IMG/VR virus record: IMGVR_UViG_3300028608_000016
Span: 1-61,390 of that record
DNA length: 61,390 bases
From: a virus
Direction: 5' to 3' (one strand)
The translations under genes were made by a program, and so were the position numbers. The notes beneath the pieces are model-generated. The model did not search any database. It was not told the origin of the DNA and saw only the letters and a program-made list of their open reading frames with translations. Shown here in pieces: positions 52,821 through 61,026 of the stretch (position 1 is the first letter of the stretch; the number at the start of each line of letters is the position of its first letter).

Positions 52821-53476
52821 CAGAACCTCGGGTGCATGTGAAACGTTGGTTGCGTGTCCATACGTTCGGAACCTTCCACGTTCACCTTTTGCTTTTTCTT
52901 CTTGCGCTTTCGCTGCTTGAAGTCGGTGTCCATAACCTTTGACGGTTTGGTTTTCTGCATCAGGTCAACGTATGGCCTTGTGGGGCCAGTTGGTAAAACC
53001 GTTTGGTTATCCGAAATGGAAGACGCTTCACTGGAAAGTTGTGGCGCATGCGAGAACCACGCACGGCACAAATTGGTAATCAGGTCTAAGCCATAGCCGA
53101 CCAGATCGGTATCATCTGGCGAAACTTTTAACGCATGGTTGAAATGTCGCAGCGTGCGCAAGCCATCGGGTTCCTGCGCGTACAGAATCGCTGCGACTAA
53201 AACGTCTTTTTGCAACATCGGAACCATTGGCACAGGTTCAGGGTGATGCGGCTTTGGACGTTCCGGAACATCCACACGAAAAATTGCCAGAAAACCATTT
53301 TGCTCAACGCTCGTCCCGATGCGTTCGTAAAGGACCGGCGTTCTGCTCCGGTCAAATGGAGGCGGGTCTGGCAGGATGATTGCACCTTTGAGAAAGTGAA
53401 TGCTGTCCGACCAGACTCGCAACCGGCTAGTCAGTTCGTATGATTTACTCGATGACAAACTGAGCAACACTTCCAT
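52820..53476 (-). CDS. Hypothetical protein with basic C-terminal tail, 218 aa
   Basis: The N-terminus MEVLLSLSSSKSYELTSRLR resembles that of the 84-aa protein. The body (about 40-150) has beta strands and turns rich in Pro (LPDPPPFDRSRTPV, PERPKPHHPEPVPMVPML). The C-terminal 40 residues contain a very basic stretch (KQRKRKKKKQKVNVEG). Such a tail could bind nucleic acid or serve as a localisation signal. The gene lies between the ART-like gene and the basic small proteins. No known domain. Confidence 0.72.
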   Translation of the reverse strand: MEVLLSLSSSKSYELTSRLRVWSDSIHFLKGAIILPDPPPFDRSRTPVLYERIGTSVEQNGFLAIFRVDVPERPKPHHPEPVPMVPMLQKDVLVAAILYAQEPDGLRTLRHFNHALKVSPDDTDLVGYGLDLITNLCRAWFSHAPQLSSEASSISDNQTVLPTGPTRPYVDLMQKTKPSKVMDTDFKQRKRKKKKQKVNVEGSERMDTQPTFHMHPRF

Positions 53477-53486
53477 TGCCTAAACC

Positions 53487-54389
53487 TCAAAGTTTACCGC
53501 CTAGTTTTACACGGATTTGGTCAGCCAACTGGTTTACAGTCAGAGAGTTATCCCGCATGTAAGTACCAATTCGTGCCGCCAGTTTCTTCTCCCGTTCTGT
53601 ACCGTGCGAAGCATTGTGCAGAATGTTTTTCACCTGACCATGAAGATCGTACTCATTCCACTGGTAGCGGAAACGTTCGAACAGATATTCGTTCTGTTCG
53701 GTTTTCACCGGCTTCGCTTGCATGACGAAATCAACAAGCTGTTTCACGTCGGAGTTTTTGTCGCTTTGGTACTGCCGCATTTTCCGACGTTGCTGGTATG
53801 CGATTTCTTCGGCGTCGTCTTCCGTGGCAGGCTTGTCAAAAACCGAAACTGCTTTGCCGCCATACTCCATGCTGGACACAGGTACGGTTTTGCGCGTGTT
53901 TAAGTTTTTGTAAGCGGTCGCGTCACGATACAGATAGACCTTAATGCCGGAACGCAGTAGCTCGGTCAACATGCGCCGCATTTTCATGCCTTGCCGTTCT
54001 GGATCATAACCGTTCAAATCGAAGTGGACAGCGCGAATGAAACGTTTGGCTTTCGGCAGAATTTGTTTCGCGTAGTAATACCGGTCTTCCTGCTCGACAC
54101 TGGTGCCTTTCGGGGTTACGCCCCAATAGTCTACGGACTCGCGTTTCATTTTCGAGTGGAGCAATTGCTCTTTAAACTCGATAGTGACGTTGTAGTAATT
54201 GTGGGTGATGACGCGATTGCGGCGAACAGAAAGGAAGAAAGGCTGTTTTGCGTACTGCAATTCAGCCTCTTTCCCTGCCACCTGCGAAAGCAAAAACGAA
54301 TCGCTTTCGGCAATTGCGTACATCGCGTTAAACGAAGTGCCGTGGAATACGGCACCTGCATCTTTTGCCAACGCGACGTGTACCTGCAT
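53487..54389 (-). CDS. Putative ADP-ribosyltransferase-fold protein, 300 aa
   Basis: An opening VFHGTSFNAMYAIAESDSFL (His16) resembles the H-G-T element of H-Y-E type ADP-ribosyltransferases. QPFFLSVRRNRV (about 49-60) is where those proteins carry a YxLS or FxLS strand. VEQEDRYYYAKQI (about 98-110) offers a Glu/Asp patch at the spacing of a third motif, preceded by VDYWG. The rest is helical with a basic region (QQRRKMRQYQSDKNSDVK). Phage ADP-ribosyltransferases modify host polymerase or other targets, but I see no proof of catalysis, and the first aromatic position is Phe, not Tyr. It lies next to the topoisomerase gene. Confidence 0.5.
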   Translation of the reverse strand: MQVHVALAKDAGAVFHGTSFNAMYAIAESDSFLLSQVAGKEAELQYAKQPFFLSVRRNRVITHNYYNVTIEFKEQLLHSKMKRESVDYWGVTPKGTSVEQEDRYYYAKQILPKAKRFIRAVHFDLNGYDPERQGMKMRRMLTELLRSGIKVYLYRDATAYKNLNTRKTVPVSSMEYGGKAVSVFDKPATEDDAEEIAYQQRRKMRQYQSDKNSDVKQLVDFVMQAKPVKTEQNEYLFERFRYQWNEYDLHGQVKNILHNASHGTEREKKLAARIGTYMRDNSLTVNQLADQIRVKLGGKL

Positions 54390-54390
54390 T

Positions 54391-56061
54391 TTACTTACCT
54401 ACAGAGTCGATGGCTTTTTGGATTTTCGCGTTAGGGCGGCAACCGAGTTCCGCAAACATCGCGGCGAGAATCGAAGGGTCAATGTAGTTGGCAATTGCAG
54501 TGTTTGCAGTTACCTTGTCCCCACTCATGTGCCCCAGTTCAGCACCGACTTTCATCAGTTGCTGTTCTACCCACTTGTTTACGTCCGCGTCTTTGGCCGA
54601 GCCTTTCTTGAACGGCGGTTTTTCCAAAAGCTTTTGTGCCAGTTCGGTGCCTTTCGCGGTACGCAGTTTGTGAATGGTGAAACCGTCAGGGAACCCGATT
54701 TCTTTCAGGTAGGTGTTTACGGCAGAACCGGGCAACACTTTACCTTTGAACGTGGTCAGATGATCGGCAGGCTTTTTGCCGTCAATCATTTTCACCAGCG
54801 CGCCGTGCAGAAGCTGGCCGCGTTGCGTATTGAATTTTACAACGTGGCGTTGCTTACCACCAGATTTACCGGTGTAATTCATGATGACGCGTTGGTCGTT
54901 GATGTTTACGTGTTTCATCAGCAGCGTGGAAATGCCGTGAGTGGTCACGCCATCGGTTGCAGCTTTGGTGCTGCCGATACGACCGGAAGTTTGATAAATC
55001 AGTTCGCACAGCAGGGCGCAAACGGAGTTTTTGGTGGACGGAACTTTTTGCAGATCAGGCAACCATTTTTTGGTGAGCGCTGCCAGATTCGCCATTGCGC
55101 CGTTAACCACGTCAAACTTCGCGGCCTTCGCACCAGCGCGGTAATCGACGGTGTACGCACGCGAATAGTCGGCCGAGAACGGTGCTTTAAACATGCACAC
55201 ATACGCGTTGTCGAGTTTTGCATCGTATGCCGGGTTCATTTGCACGATACCGGCTGGCGCTTGCAAAAGCTTTTTCCCGGCGACGGTGTAATACGCACCG
55301 AGGTCGTCGATCATGCCGACGAAAGTTTCCGGAATCGGGTTGAGCGTATTGCCCAGCGCCTTTTTCACTTCGGCGATTGGCAGATACGGTTTGCCGCTGG
55401 AACGAACGAGGTTTGCCAACTGCTTTTTGTAGAAGGCGTTTACCTGTTTGCGCAGGTCGAGGTATTCCTCATGCGCTTTGACTTTCGAACCTTTGGCCTT
55501 GTTGTGTTCCTGCCAGCCTTTCAACACTTCGACCGGCATTTCGTAACCGCTGACGTGGCCGTGCTTTTTCACCAACGCTTGCAGCTTGGCGTAAACGGAT
55601 TTCATATCCTCGCCAGCGTCTTCGGTGTGCAAAAACATTTCGTTGATATCCGGATCGCGCAGAACGGAAACGTTGCGCATCAGTCGCTTTTCAGCGGCTT
55701 CGGAACCAGCGGCAGCCAAACGCAAATCGTTGATGAACCCCAGTTGCTGGCGGGTCACGTCGGTTTCGCGGTCGATGATGTTTTTCTGTTCTTTGATCTT
55801 TTCAAAGACGGCATTGATTGCAGTACGCACGTCGTCGTGCTCTGCAACGTCCCGACCAGCGACGATCAGACGGATTGCCTGATTGAACGCTTTGGTCATT
55901 TTGAAACGGGTTGCGAATTCTTCCGCCTCGTCGCCCCACAGATTCAGTTTGCGCAGAAAACTGGTTTCATACGCAAACTCGCGGGTTTTGTACATGGCGA
56001 CCAGACATTTAATCGCAGATTCCGTCGAACTTGGGTTTACGGAAGCGAGAGAAATGTACAT
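54391..56061 (-). CDS. Type IB DNA topoisomerase with long N-terminal extension, 556 aa
   Basis: The C-terminal half carries all five catalytic residues of type IB topoisomerases in order and at proper spacing: Arg361 (TSGRIGSTKA), Lys399 (NYTGKSGGKQRHVV), Arg467 (IHKLRTAKGTELAQ), His511 (AELGHMSGDK) and the nucleophile Tyr526 (IANYIDPSIL). The block GVTTHGISTLLMKHVNINDQ is also typical. These enzymes relax supercoils through a 3'-phosphotyrosyl intermediate without ATP. About 230 N-terminal residues (MYISLASVNPSSTESAIKCL and onward, helical) precede the recognisable core and match nothing I know. The poxvirus-type enzyme has a much shorter N-terminus. A tyrosine recombinase is less likely, given the GKSG and NYIDP elements. 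It lies two bases before the ART-like gene. Confidence 0.85.
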   Translation of the reverse strand: MYISLASVNPSSTESAIKCLVAMYKTREFAYETSFLRKLNLWGDEAEEFATRFKMTKAFNQAIRLIVAGRDVAEHDDVRTAINAVFEKIKEQKNIIDRETDVTRQQLGFINDLRLAAAGSEAAEKRLMRNVSVLRDPDINEMFLHTEDAGEDMKSVYAKLQALVKKHGHVSGYEMPVEVLKGWQEHNKAKGSKVKAHEEYLDLRKQVNAFYKKQLANLVRSSGKPYLPIAEVKKALGNTLNPIPETFVGMIDDLGAYYTVAGKKLLQAPAGIVQMNPAYDAKLDNAYVCMFKAPFSADYSRAYTVDYRAGAKAAKFDVVNGAMANLAALTKKWLPDLQKVPSTKNSVCALLCELIYQTSGRIGSTKAATDGVTTHGISTLLMKHVNINDQRVIMNYTGKSGGKQRHVVKFNTQRGQLLHGALVKMIDGKKPADHLTTFKGKVLPGSAVNTYLKEIGFPDGFTIHKLRTAKGTELAQKLLEKPPFKKGSAKDADVNKWVEQQLMKVGAELGHMSGDKVTANTAIANYIDPSILAAMFAELGCRPNAKIQKAIDSVGK

Positions 56062-56072
56062 TGTCTGTCCTG

Positions 56073-56525
56073 TTATCGAAGATTTTTCATGACGTATTCC
56101 ATGCGTTCGAAGCGATTTTCAAAGCGGCGTGCTTCGATATCAGCAATCGGAACGGGAATACCAACGTAGTAGCAGACTTGGCCCCACGAAATGTTGGCAG
56201 ACGGCTCAACCACTTTGCCATCGTAAACGCAAAACGCGTGAGGCTCGATGGAAGTTTTTTCACGGCTGGCGGTGATGAAATAGCCGTAATACAAGTCGAG
56301 GCCATTGTCGGCCGCAAACTTGATTGCAGTGTCAATCGGGTCGCCTTTTTCCGTACCAATCAATCGCGCTTTCGGAATGATTGGGATAACAGCCAAACGT
56401 TTTGGCAGGTCACGCCAGAATCCGCGTTCCTTGCACAGACGTTCGACCAAACCTTTCGGCAAATACTGCTTTAGCTCGAAAGCCAAAGCGGTAAACATCG
56501 TTGCACGCCGCAGTTTAATCTTCAT
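56073..56525 (-). CDS. Hypothetical protein, 150 aa
   Basis: The frame opens MKIKLRRATMFTALAFELKQ, overlapping the end of thymidylate kinase by 11 bases. An in-frame ATG nine codons later is an equally possible start, as neither has a good ribosome site. The central phrase EPHAFCVYDGKVVEPSANIS is seen in many phage proteins, where a His and an aromatic strand precede a D-G-K-V-P turn. A transglutaminase-like fold has been suggested for some of these, but I cannot confirm it. The C-terminus is helical. It separates two DNA metabolism genes. Confidence 0.75.
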   Translation of the reverse strand: MKIKLRRATMFTALAFELKQYLPKGLVERLCKERGFWRDLPKRLAVIPIIPKARLIGTEKGDPIDTAIKFAADNGLDLYYGYFITASREKTSIEPHAFCVYDGKVVEPSANISWGQVCYYVGIPVPIADIEARRFENRFERMEYVMKNLR

Positions 56526-57153
56526 CAGTTTTCAATCCAAGACATTGTTTGACGTGATGCCACGTTTGATCCATCACCACCGACAGCGGTTGAGTAGCGT
56601 CAATGACAACGGTGTTGGGGTCTTCGTTTGCCATACTTAGGAAATTATCGCGGACTTTGCGGAAATACTCGATACCGCGCTTTTCGATTTTGTCCATCTT
56701 GCCAGCGCCACGACTTTTCAGCATGCGCTCTAGGCCAACTTCCGCAGGCACGTCAAACATCAACGTCAAATCGGGTTGCTGCAAATACGGTTTGCACGCG
56801 TTGTGAATATCGCGGGTTTCCGGACAGAACACAGACTGGTACGCCAGACTGGAATCGTAATAACGATCCGTCAAAACGTGAACACCGCGTTCGAGGTACG
56901 GTTTAATCAGCGATTTGGTGTGCTCGGTGCGGGCTGCGTAAAACAGCAGTGCTTCGGTCACGGTTGGGAATTCGAATTGTTCCGAAAGCAAATAACGCTC
57001 GCGAATGTCTTCCGCAAATGCAGTACCGCCCGGCTCGCGGGTGATTGCATATTCCAGACCAAGAATGGTGTTCAACCGCATATCGACGTGATTGCGGTTT
57101 GTGGTTTTACCACTGGCGTCCATGCCAGAGAATACAATGAACTTGCCTTTCAT
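56515..57153 (-). CDS. tmk: Thymidylate kinase
   Basis: The 212-aa protein (MKGKFIVFSGMDASGKTTNR) has a P-loop GMDASGKTT with Ala where most have Gly, the REPGG block, and DRYYDSSLAYQ. A LID-like basic helix (LERMLKSRGAGKMDKIEKRG) follows, as in dTMP kinases. It phosphorylates dTMP to dTDP, the step after thymidylate synthase, which this phage also encodes 8 kb away on the other strand. The start at 57153 has AAGAAGG upstream and is preferred to one 13 codons earlier inside the previous gene. Together the two genes indicate a phage-run dTTP supply. Confidence 0.9.
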   Translation of the reverse strand: MKGKFIVFSGMDASGKTTNRNHVDMRLNTILGLEYAITREPGGTAFAEDIRERYLLSEQFEFPTVTEALLFYAARTEHTKSLIKPYLERGVHVLTDRYYDSSLAYQSVFCPETRDIHNACKPYLQQPDLTLMFDVPAEVGLERMLKSRGAGKMDKIEKRGIEYFRKVRDNFLSMANEDPNTVVIDATQPLSVVMDQTWHHVKQCLGLKTDED

Positions 57154-57620
57154 ACTCGAACCCTTCTTGATCGTTTTACGTTCCGGCGACAATCACCAGT
57201 CCGCCAAGCCATTTTAACCAGCATGCCGTATTGAACGTCGGCTGGCACTTCACGCCATTTTGCTTTTTGCAAACAGCGGATTTTTCCATCGTGCAGGTAC
57301 AGAATCCCTGCCCCTTCTGCTTTCAGTTCCGCACGAATCTCTTTAAAGCAGCGGCTCTGAATAACGGATGGAGCAAAGATGAAATAAAACTGATTGACGT
57401 AGGGGAGATAGTTTCTCCACTTCGCGTCGGCCCGGAAATCAGCGAGACAGCTTTTGATTTCTAGGCCCACAAAGTTGCTTTTGAAATTCATGCACACAGC
57501 GTCGAGGCGGCGTTTGCCCCAACGCTCGATTCCGAATTCCGGGTGTACACTGTACGTTTTCTTTGCCCAGTAGAAAGTTGCGGCAGTTAGCAGGGCGGCG
57601 GTGATTTCGCGTCTGTTCAT
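57150..57620 (-). CDS. MmcB-like PD-(D/E)XK nuclease, 156 aa
   Basis: The core RRLDAVCMNF (Asp40), VGLEIKSCLADFRADAKW (Glu54, Lys56) and YLPYVNQFYFIFAP matches the MmcB DNA-repair family, which belongs to the PD-(D/E)XK nuclease group with D...ExK active sites. The protein is about the usual length. The C-terminal part (GAGILYLHDGKIRCLQKAKW) fits the last strand and helix of that fold. A basic tail (RRNVKRSRRVRV) could add DNA contact. The gene overlaps its neighbours by four bases on each side, with tmk downstream and the SprT-like gene upstream. The likely role is DNA repair or degradation; the substrate is unknown. Confidence 0.78.
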   Translation of the reverse strand: MNRREITAALLTAATFYWAKKTYSVHPEFGIERWGKRRLDAVCMNFKSNFVGLEIKSCLADFRADAKWRNYLPYVNQFYFIFAPSVIQSRCFKEIRAELKAEGAGILYLHDGKIRCLQKAKWREVPADVQYGMLVKMAWRTGDCRRNVKRSRRVRV

Positions 57621-58921
57621 CGGGTCAGCTTCAACATCTTGTATTCGTCTGCCATGACATTGTTTGGGTCATGGTCCGCAAGCATTTTCAGGATCGACTT
57701 TTTGTAAGTCTCCGAATCGACCCGCCCGGCGTAAGCGTCAACGATATCCTGCAACTTGTTGTTTAGGTCCGGCAACGTGATTGAGTTTCGCGCTACACGA
57801 CCGATCACCGATTTCAAATCGGCTTCAATCAACTTGTTGAGTTGACGCAGCGGGAATTCCGACCACTTGGCTCGCAGGAAAGTATCCGAGGCACCATATT
57901 TGCGCATTACGTTTTGGAAACGGGAGAAGCCCAGAGCGTAGGTGTCCGGCATTGCTTTGTAGTTTGGAATGTCTACGCCGCCACCGGAAAGTTTGATTTG
58001 CTTTTGCTTCATGCCGGAGAACATGGAGCGTTCGCCTTGCGGTTGGCTAAACCACTTCTGCAACTGCGCTGGTTTGAATTTGCCGGAAGACGGCCACGCG
58101 GTGTATTGCGCAACACGCAAATCGTTTGTTTTCAGCAGGTAGATTTCCGAACTGCCATCACTCGGATGCGCCAGCGAGAATTGATCGACGAAGGAATCAA
58201 ACTGTTCGATCATGCTGGTACGCGCCCAGTAAACCTGAATACCGTAAGTGCGGTTGGCAGGTTCAACGATCATAGCAAACAAAGTTTCCGATGCGTGCTT
58301 GTCGTAGGTTTCACCTTTCGCCACAATGTCGATATTGAAACCGAGCGCGTTGATACGGTGCATTTCCGCTTGGAAGTTTGGACCGTGCGAATCCAGCGTG
58401 ATGGTGTTGTCCCTGAGCTTGATCCCTTTCGCATACAGGAACAGGTGAATCATTTCGTGAACAACGGTGTCAGTAAACAGCCGAATGTCGGCCATCGACT
58501 TTTCGTTGATCTTCATGGTGTAAACGGGTTTGCCTTTGTGCCATTCCAGAACGGCAAGGCCGAGAATGCCGTTGTCACGCGTTTTCTCAAACGTGACTTT
58601 CGGGCAACCGCCGTTAAACAGCAGCTTGTTATAGTAGTCGTAAAACTTGGGAATGATTTCAAACTTCGGCGCGTAGTCCAGATACGGAGGCATCGCCGGG
58701 TTTGGTGTCACGTCCAAAGATTCTTCCGATTCCTTGAGCAGTGCCCGCGCTTCTTTCGGCGTGACCACAAACGGAATCGAAGTGTCGGCGGCGAAAAACA
58801 CTTGGTAATTCTTGCCGTATTTGTTGAGGATGAATTCGTCACCCACAACCAGATCGAGTGCATAGTCGGGGTTGGCGTCTTCGAAGGAAATGCCATCCCC
58901 TGTGTACTTATACCGCGCCAT
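57617..58921 (-). CDS. SprT-like zinc metalloprotease, 434 aa
   Basis: The catalytic motif VVHEMIHLFLYAKG (HExxH at about residues 155-159) is followed by LDSHGPNFQAEMHRIN, which supplies the third ligand about 20 residues later, as in SprT/Spartan proteases. The preceding domain (KFYDYYNKLLFNGGCPKVTF) also fits the SprT pattern of YN--LF-G-LP. Spartan enzymes cut proteins crosslinked to DNA, and phages could use this during replication or to remove host proteins. The last 200 residues have a DIVDAYAGRVDSETYKKSIL-like helical tail and no known domain. The ATG at 58921 has AGGGG eight bases upstream; an earlier ATG lies within the previous gene. Confidence 0.82.
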   Translation of the reverse strand: MARYKYTGDGISFEDANPDYALDLVVGDEFILNKYGKNYQVFFAADTSIPFVVTPKEARALLKESEESLDVTPNPAMPPYLDYAPKFEIIPKFYDYYNKLLFNGGCPKVTFEKTRDNGILGLAVLEWHKGKPVYTMKINEKSMADIRLFTDTVVHEMIHLFLYAKGIKLRDNTITLDSHGPNFQAEMHRINALGFNIDIVAKGETYDKHASETLFAMIVEPANRTYGIQVYWARTSMIEQFDSFVDQFSLAHPSDGSSEIYLLKTNDLRVAQYTAWPSSGKFKPAQLQKWFSQPQGERSMFSGMKQKQIKLSGGGVDIPNYKAMPDTYALGFSRFQNVMRKYGASDTFLRAKWSEFPLRQLNKLIEADLKSVIGRVARNSITLPDLNNKLQDIVDAYAGRVDSETYKKSILKMLADHDPNNVMADEYKMLKLTR

Positions 58922-59348
58922 GGAAATTCCCCTTGATGTAAACGACCTTTTTCGCGAATGCAATTTGCGAATTGATGTAATCGGACTCACTCACCAGATC
59001 GGGATTCAAACCCAGCGCCGTGATATCCGAAATGTACAGGCTGTAGTCCGCAGTGTACGGAATGCCGGTTTCGATTTTTGCCAACCACACGAAAGGCCGC
59101 AGGCTAGTCGGGAGCAAAATCTCTGCCCCTTCGATTTCCGTTTCGTGAACCAAAAGAATGAAACGGTGACTCAACGCCGGTTCGACACGGCGCATATTTT
59201 GAAACCAAATAACGTCTTCTTCGAGGATTCGAATCAGGTTTGAAAGCACAGAAACCGCGCCTCCCACTGTGGAAATCACCTTTGGCTTAGGCAACTCATA
59301 GCGGAATGGCGCGGTTAGGTCAGCTTCTGTTGCGATCTTCATTCGCAT
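58908..59348 (-). CDS. Hypothetical protein, 146 aa
   Basis: The protein starts MRMKIATEADLTAPFRYELP. The sequence shows a beta strand run with VGGAVSVLSNLIRILEEDVI and HRFILLVHETEIEGAEILLP, then AKIETGIPYTADYSLYISDI. It ends in KVVYIKGNFHGAV. No signal peptide or catalytic motif is visible. It overlaps both neighbours by a few codons, typical of the block. Function unknown. Confidence 0.75.
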   Translation of the reverse strand: MRMKIATEADLTAPFRYELPKPKVISTVGGAVSVLSNLIRILEEDVIWFQNMRRVEPALSHRFILLVHETEIEGAEILLPTSLRPFVWLAKIETGIPYTADYSLYISDITALGLNPDLVSESDYINSQIAFAKKVVYIKGNFHGAV

Positions 59349-59835
59349 TTTTCTTTTCTTCCCATTCTATCCACTCCTTTGCAGTCCGTGCTGCGTCAGG
59401 ATGGTGAACGCCGCGTATGCGCAGCAATTCAATGTAAGGAAGGCCGTTGTAATCGGCTTTGAATTGGATCACGTTCTCGATATTGATTGGGTCGTCGTCA
59501 ATCGCGTAGTAGTTGTCATAGATACATTGGTGCTTCACCAACCATTCACGAATTTCGCGTTCACGATTGCGTTTACCCCCGCCGTAGTTTTGGCCGGTAC
59601 ACCAGTGTTCATGAAATTGGAAACCTTGCAACGCGTATTCCCTTTCGAGAAATCCTTTGGCGTCCAGTGCGTCGTCGCACAGAATGCGAACAGTGGAAGA
59701 AAGGACAACGCGCACGTCTTCGTGAGCAAGGAATTCGTTTACTGTGACGACAGTTGCCGGATCGTATTTGAAGCCTGCCAGTGCAGACCGCATGTTTTGG
59801 ATCGGGCCGTCAATATCGAGAAACACAATCTTCAT
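59320..59835 (-). CDS. HAD-fold hydrolase, SAK/RNA-repair-type
   Basis: The first motif FLDIDGPIQN (Asp7, Asp9) is a HAD nucleophile motif, and the rest of the fold agrees: VVLSSTVRILC (motif II-type Ser), basic GKRNREREIREWL (motif III-type Lys), and AIDDDPINIENV (acidic motif IV, Asp113-115). The order resembles the HAD domains in Swiss-army-knife RNA/DNA end repair proteins. Function could be phosphate removal from nucleic acid ends or nucleotides. It lies between the S74 fibre gene and the SprT-like block. The family is clear; the substrate is not. Confidence 0.8.
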   Translation of the reverse strand: MKIVFLDIDGPIQNMRSALAGFKYDPATVVTVNEFLAHEDVRVVLSSTVRILCDDALDAKGFLEREYALQGFQFHEHWCTGQNYGGGKRNREREIREWLVKHQCIYDNYYAIDDDPINIENVIQFKADYNGLPYIELLRIRGVHHPDAARTAKEWIEWEEKKNANEDRNRS

Positions 59836-60632
59836 TTATTCAGCAACTCTCGCAGTTGTGCTTGGAGTTCGCGGATAGTTTGCTCGCGTTCGTTTTCGCG
59901 TGCAACCAATTCGTTGATGTTTTGAATAAACAACCCGGCCAGTGCGGTGTACAGCACGGCGAGTTTTCCGTCATTGCCTTTGGTGACAAGTTGAGGCAAT
60001 ACCTTTTGCAATTCTTGCGCGATAACGCCCATCGAGGCTAGGCCGCTCGAACGCCATTCGAAAAACACTCCACGCAATTGCGCAGTGATATCGAGGCTGT
60101 TTTCAATCGTGCGGACTTTCTTTTTCAATCGTTTGTCCGACGCCAGCGCTACTTCGGTTTTCGCGATGATTTGCCCGGTGTCGATATCAAACTGAATTGT
60201 GTCTTCGGTCCCGTTGTTGAACATGAGTTTATTCGACGGACTGACCGCCGTGTATTTCACGTTTTCGGAATCGACTGTAATCTTTGCTTTGCCGTTAAAG
60301 CCGATGGAGCCGGTACTGGTGATTTTCAATTCGCCAGTCATATCGCCGCCATCTGTGGGAACGTAACCGTCACCACCTCCGCCGCCACCGCCTTTCTTTT
60401 CGGCAATCCATGCAGTGTTTGCCAAACTGTTTGAAGGCAATGTCCAATCCGAAATGTCTTCGCCGTCAACAATGCGAACGATCATACCGGCACGACGACC
60501 ACCAATAGGAATTGCGTTTCGCTCGGTGATGGACGAAACACAACGAAACCCGCCTTTCAGTTCTTGGTCATCGACAGTATACGCTACAGATGCGCTTGCC
60601 TTTTTGAGAGGACTGCCGACCGTAATTGCCAT
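59832..60632 (-). CDS. Fibre protein with S74 intramolecular chaperone domain, 266 aa
   Basis: The protein starts MAITVGSPLKKASASVAYTV. A seven-glycine linker lies at about 81-87, then a fibre-like beta region (GGDMTGELKITSTGSIGFNG). The C-terminal domain (about 163-266) is Peptidase_S74: ASDKRLKKKVRTIENSL with the Ser-Asp dyad (Ser165-Asp166), GVFFEWRSSG, MGVIAQELQKVLPQLV and YTALAGLFIQNINELVAREN. Such domains trimerise the fibre and then cut themselves off. This is the only such gene in the window and it is small. It sits downstream of the 104-aa virion-like gene and the spike, so it is probably a short baseplate fibre. Confidence 0.85.
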   Translation of the reverse strand: MAITVGSPLKKASASVAYTVDDQELKGGFRCVSSITERNAIPIGGRRAGMIVRIVDGEDISDWTLPSNSLANTAWIAEKKGGGGGGGDGYVPTDGGDMTGELKITSTGSIGFNGKAKITVDSENVKYTAVSPSNKLMFNNGTEDTIQFDIDTGQIIAKTEVALASDKRLKKKVRTIENSLDITAQLRGVFFEWRSSGLASMGVIAQELQKVLPQLVTKGNDGKLAVLYTALAGLFIQNINELVARENEREQTIRELQAQLRELLNK

Positions 60633-60946
60633 TAAAGTTCTCCTACCGAAAAGATTAGCAGGTAGCCGGATTGCGGTTCGAGAAATTCAAATTCGATGAT
60701 TTCCTCGTCCGGTGGCTGGCGCTGTTTATTCGGTGTGACTAAGTTGCCGTCTGTGTCGTAAACTTGCACGACACTGTTTTGGGCAAGGCGTGGAACCGTA
60801 AACGTTACTTCGTTTTCGAATTCGACGCGTTGCATTTTTGCGTATTCCTTCAAATCCTCGACTCGCACAGCGTGCTTTGGATCAGAAGGTTTACTTTCAA
60901 TCGTAACTCCTTTTCCAAGCACGACAGGCTCGTACAGTCTTGTCAT
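60632..60946 (-). CDS. Small fibre-like protein, 104 aa
   Basis: The protein starts MTRLYEPVVLGKGVTIESKP. The N-terminal phrase PSDPKHAVRVEDLKEYAK resembles the P--P--AV----V--Y repeats found at the start of phage fibre proteins. The C-terminal part (TVPRLAQNSVVQVYDTDGNL, EEIIEFEFLEPQSGYLLIFS) looks like a small beta-sandwich. A link to the S74 fibre protein just downstream is plausible, since its start overlaps this stop by one base. Function inferred only from composition and position. Confidence 0.65.
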   Translation of the reverse strand: MTRLYEPVVLGKGVTIESKPSDPKHAVRVEDLKEYAKMQRVEFENEVTFTVPRLAQNSVVQVYDTDGNLVTPNKQRQPPDEEIIEFEFLEPQSGYLLIFSVGEL

Positions 60947-61004
60947 GGCGTTTTACTCAACTGGGTTAGGAATGGCGTATAAAAGTAAATTACTGCCGAA
61001 AACG

Positions 61005-61026
61005 GAAAAGCCCAGCAATGCCGGGC
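61005..61026 (-). terminator. Intrinsic terminator with T-rich tail
   Basis: On the minus strand AGCCCGGC pairs with GCTGGGCT around ATT, with one G-T wobble, followed by TTTTCCGTTTT. It lies at the stop codon of the 60-aa gene and closes that transcript. The 60-odd bases beyond it, before the start at 60946, contain an AT-rich TTTTATACG that may be a weak promoter. Confidence 0.7.

Noticed and set aside
54391-56061. Tyrosine recombinase/integrase reading of the topoisomerase
   Set aside because: The GKSG lysine block, IHKLRTAKG and NYIDPS elements and spacings fit type IB topoisomerase better, and no attachment site or lysogeny genes are present.
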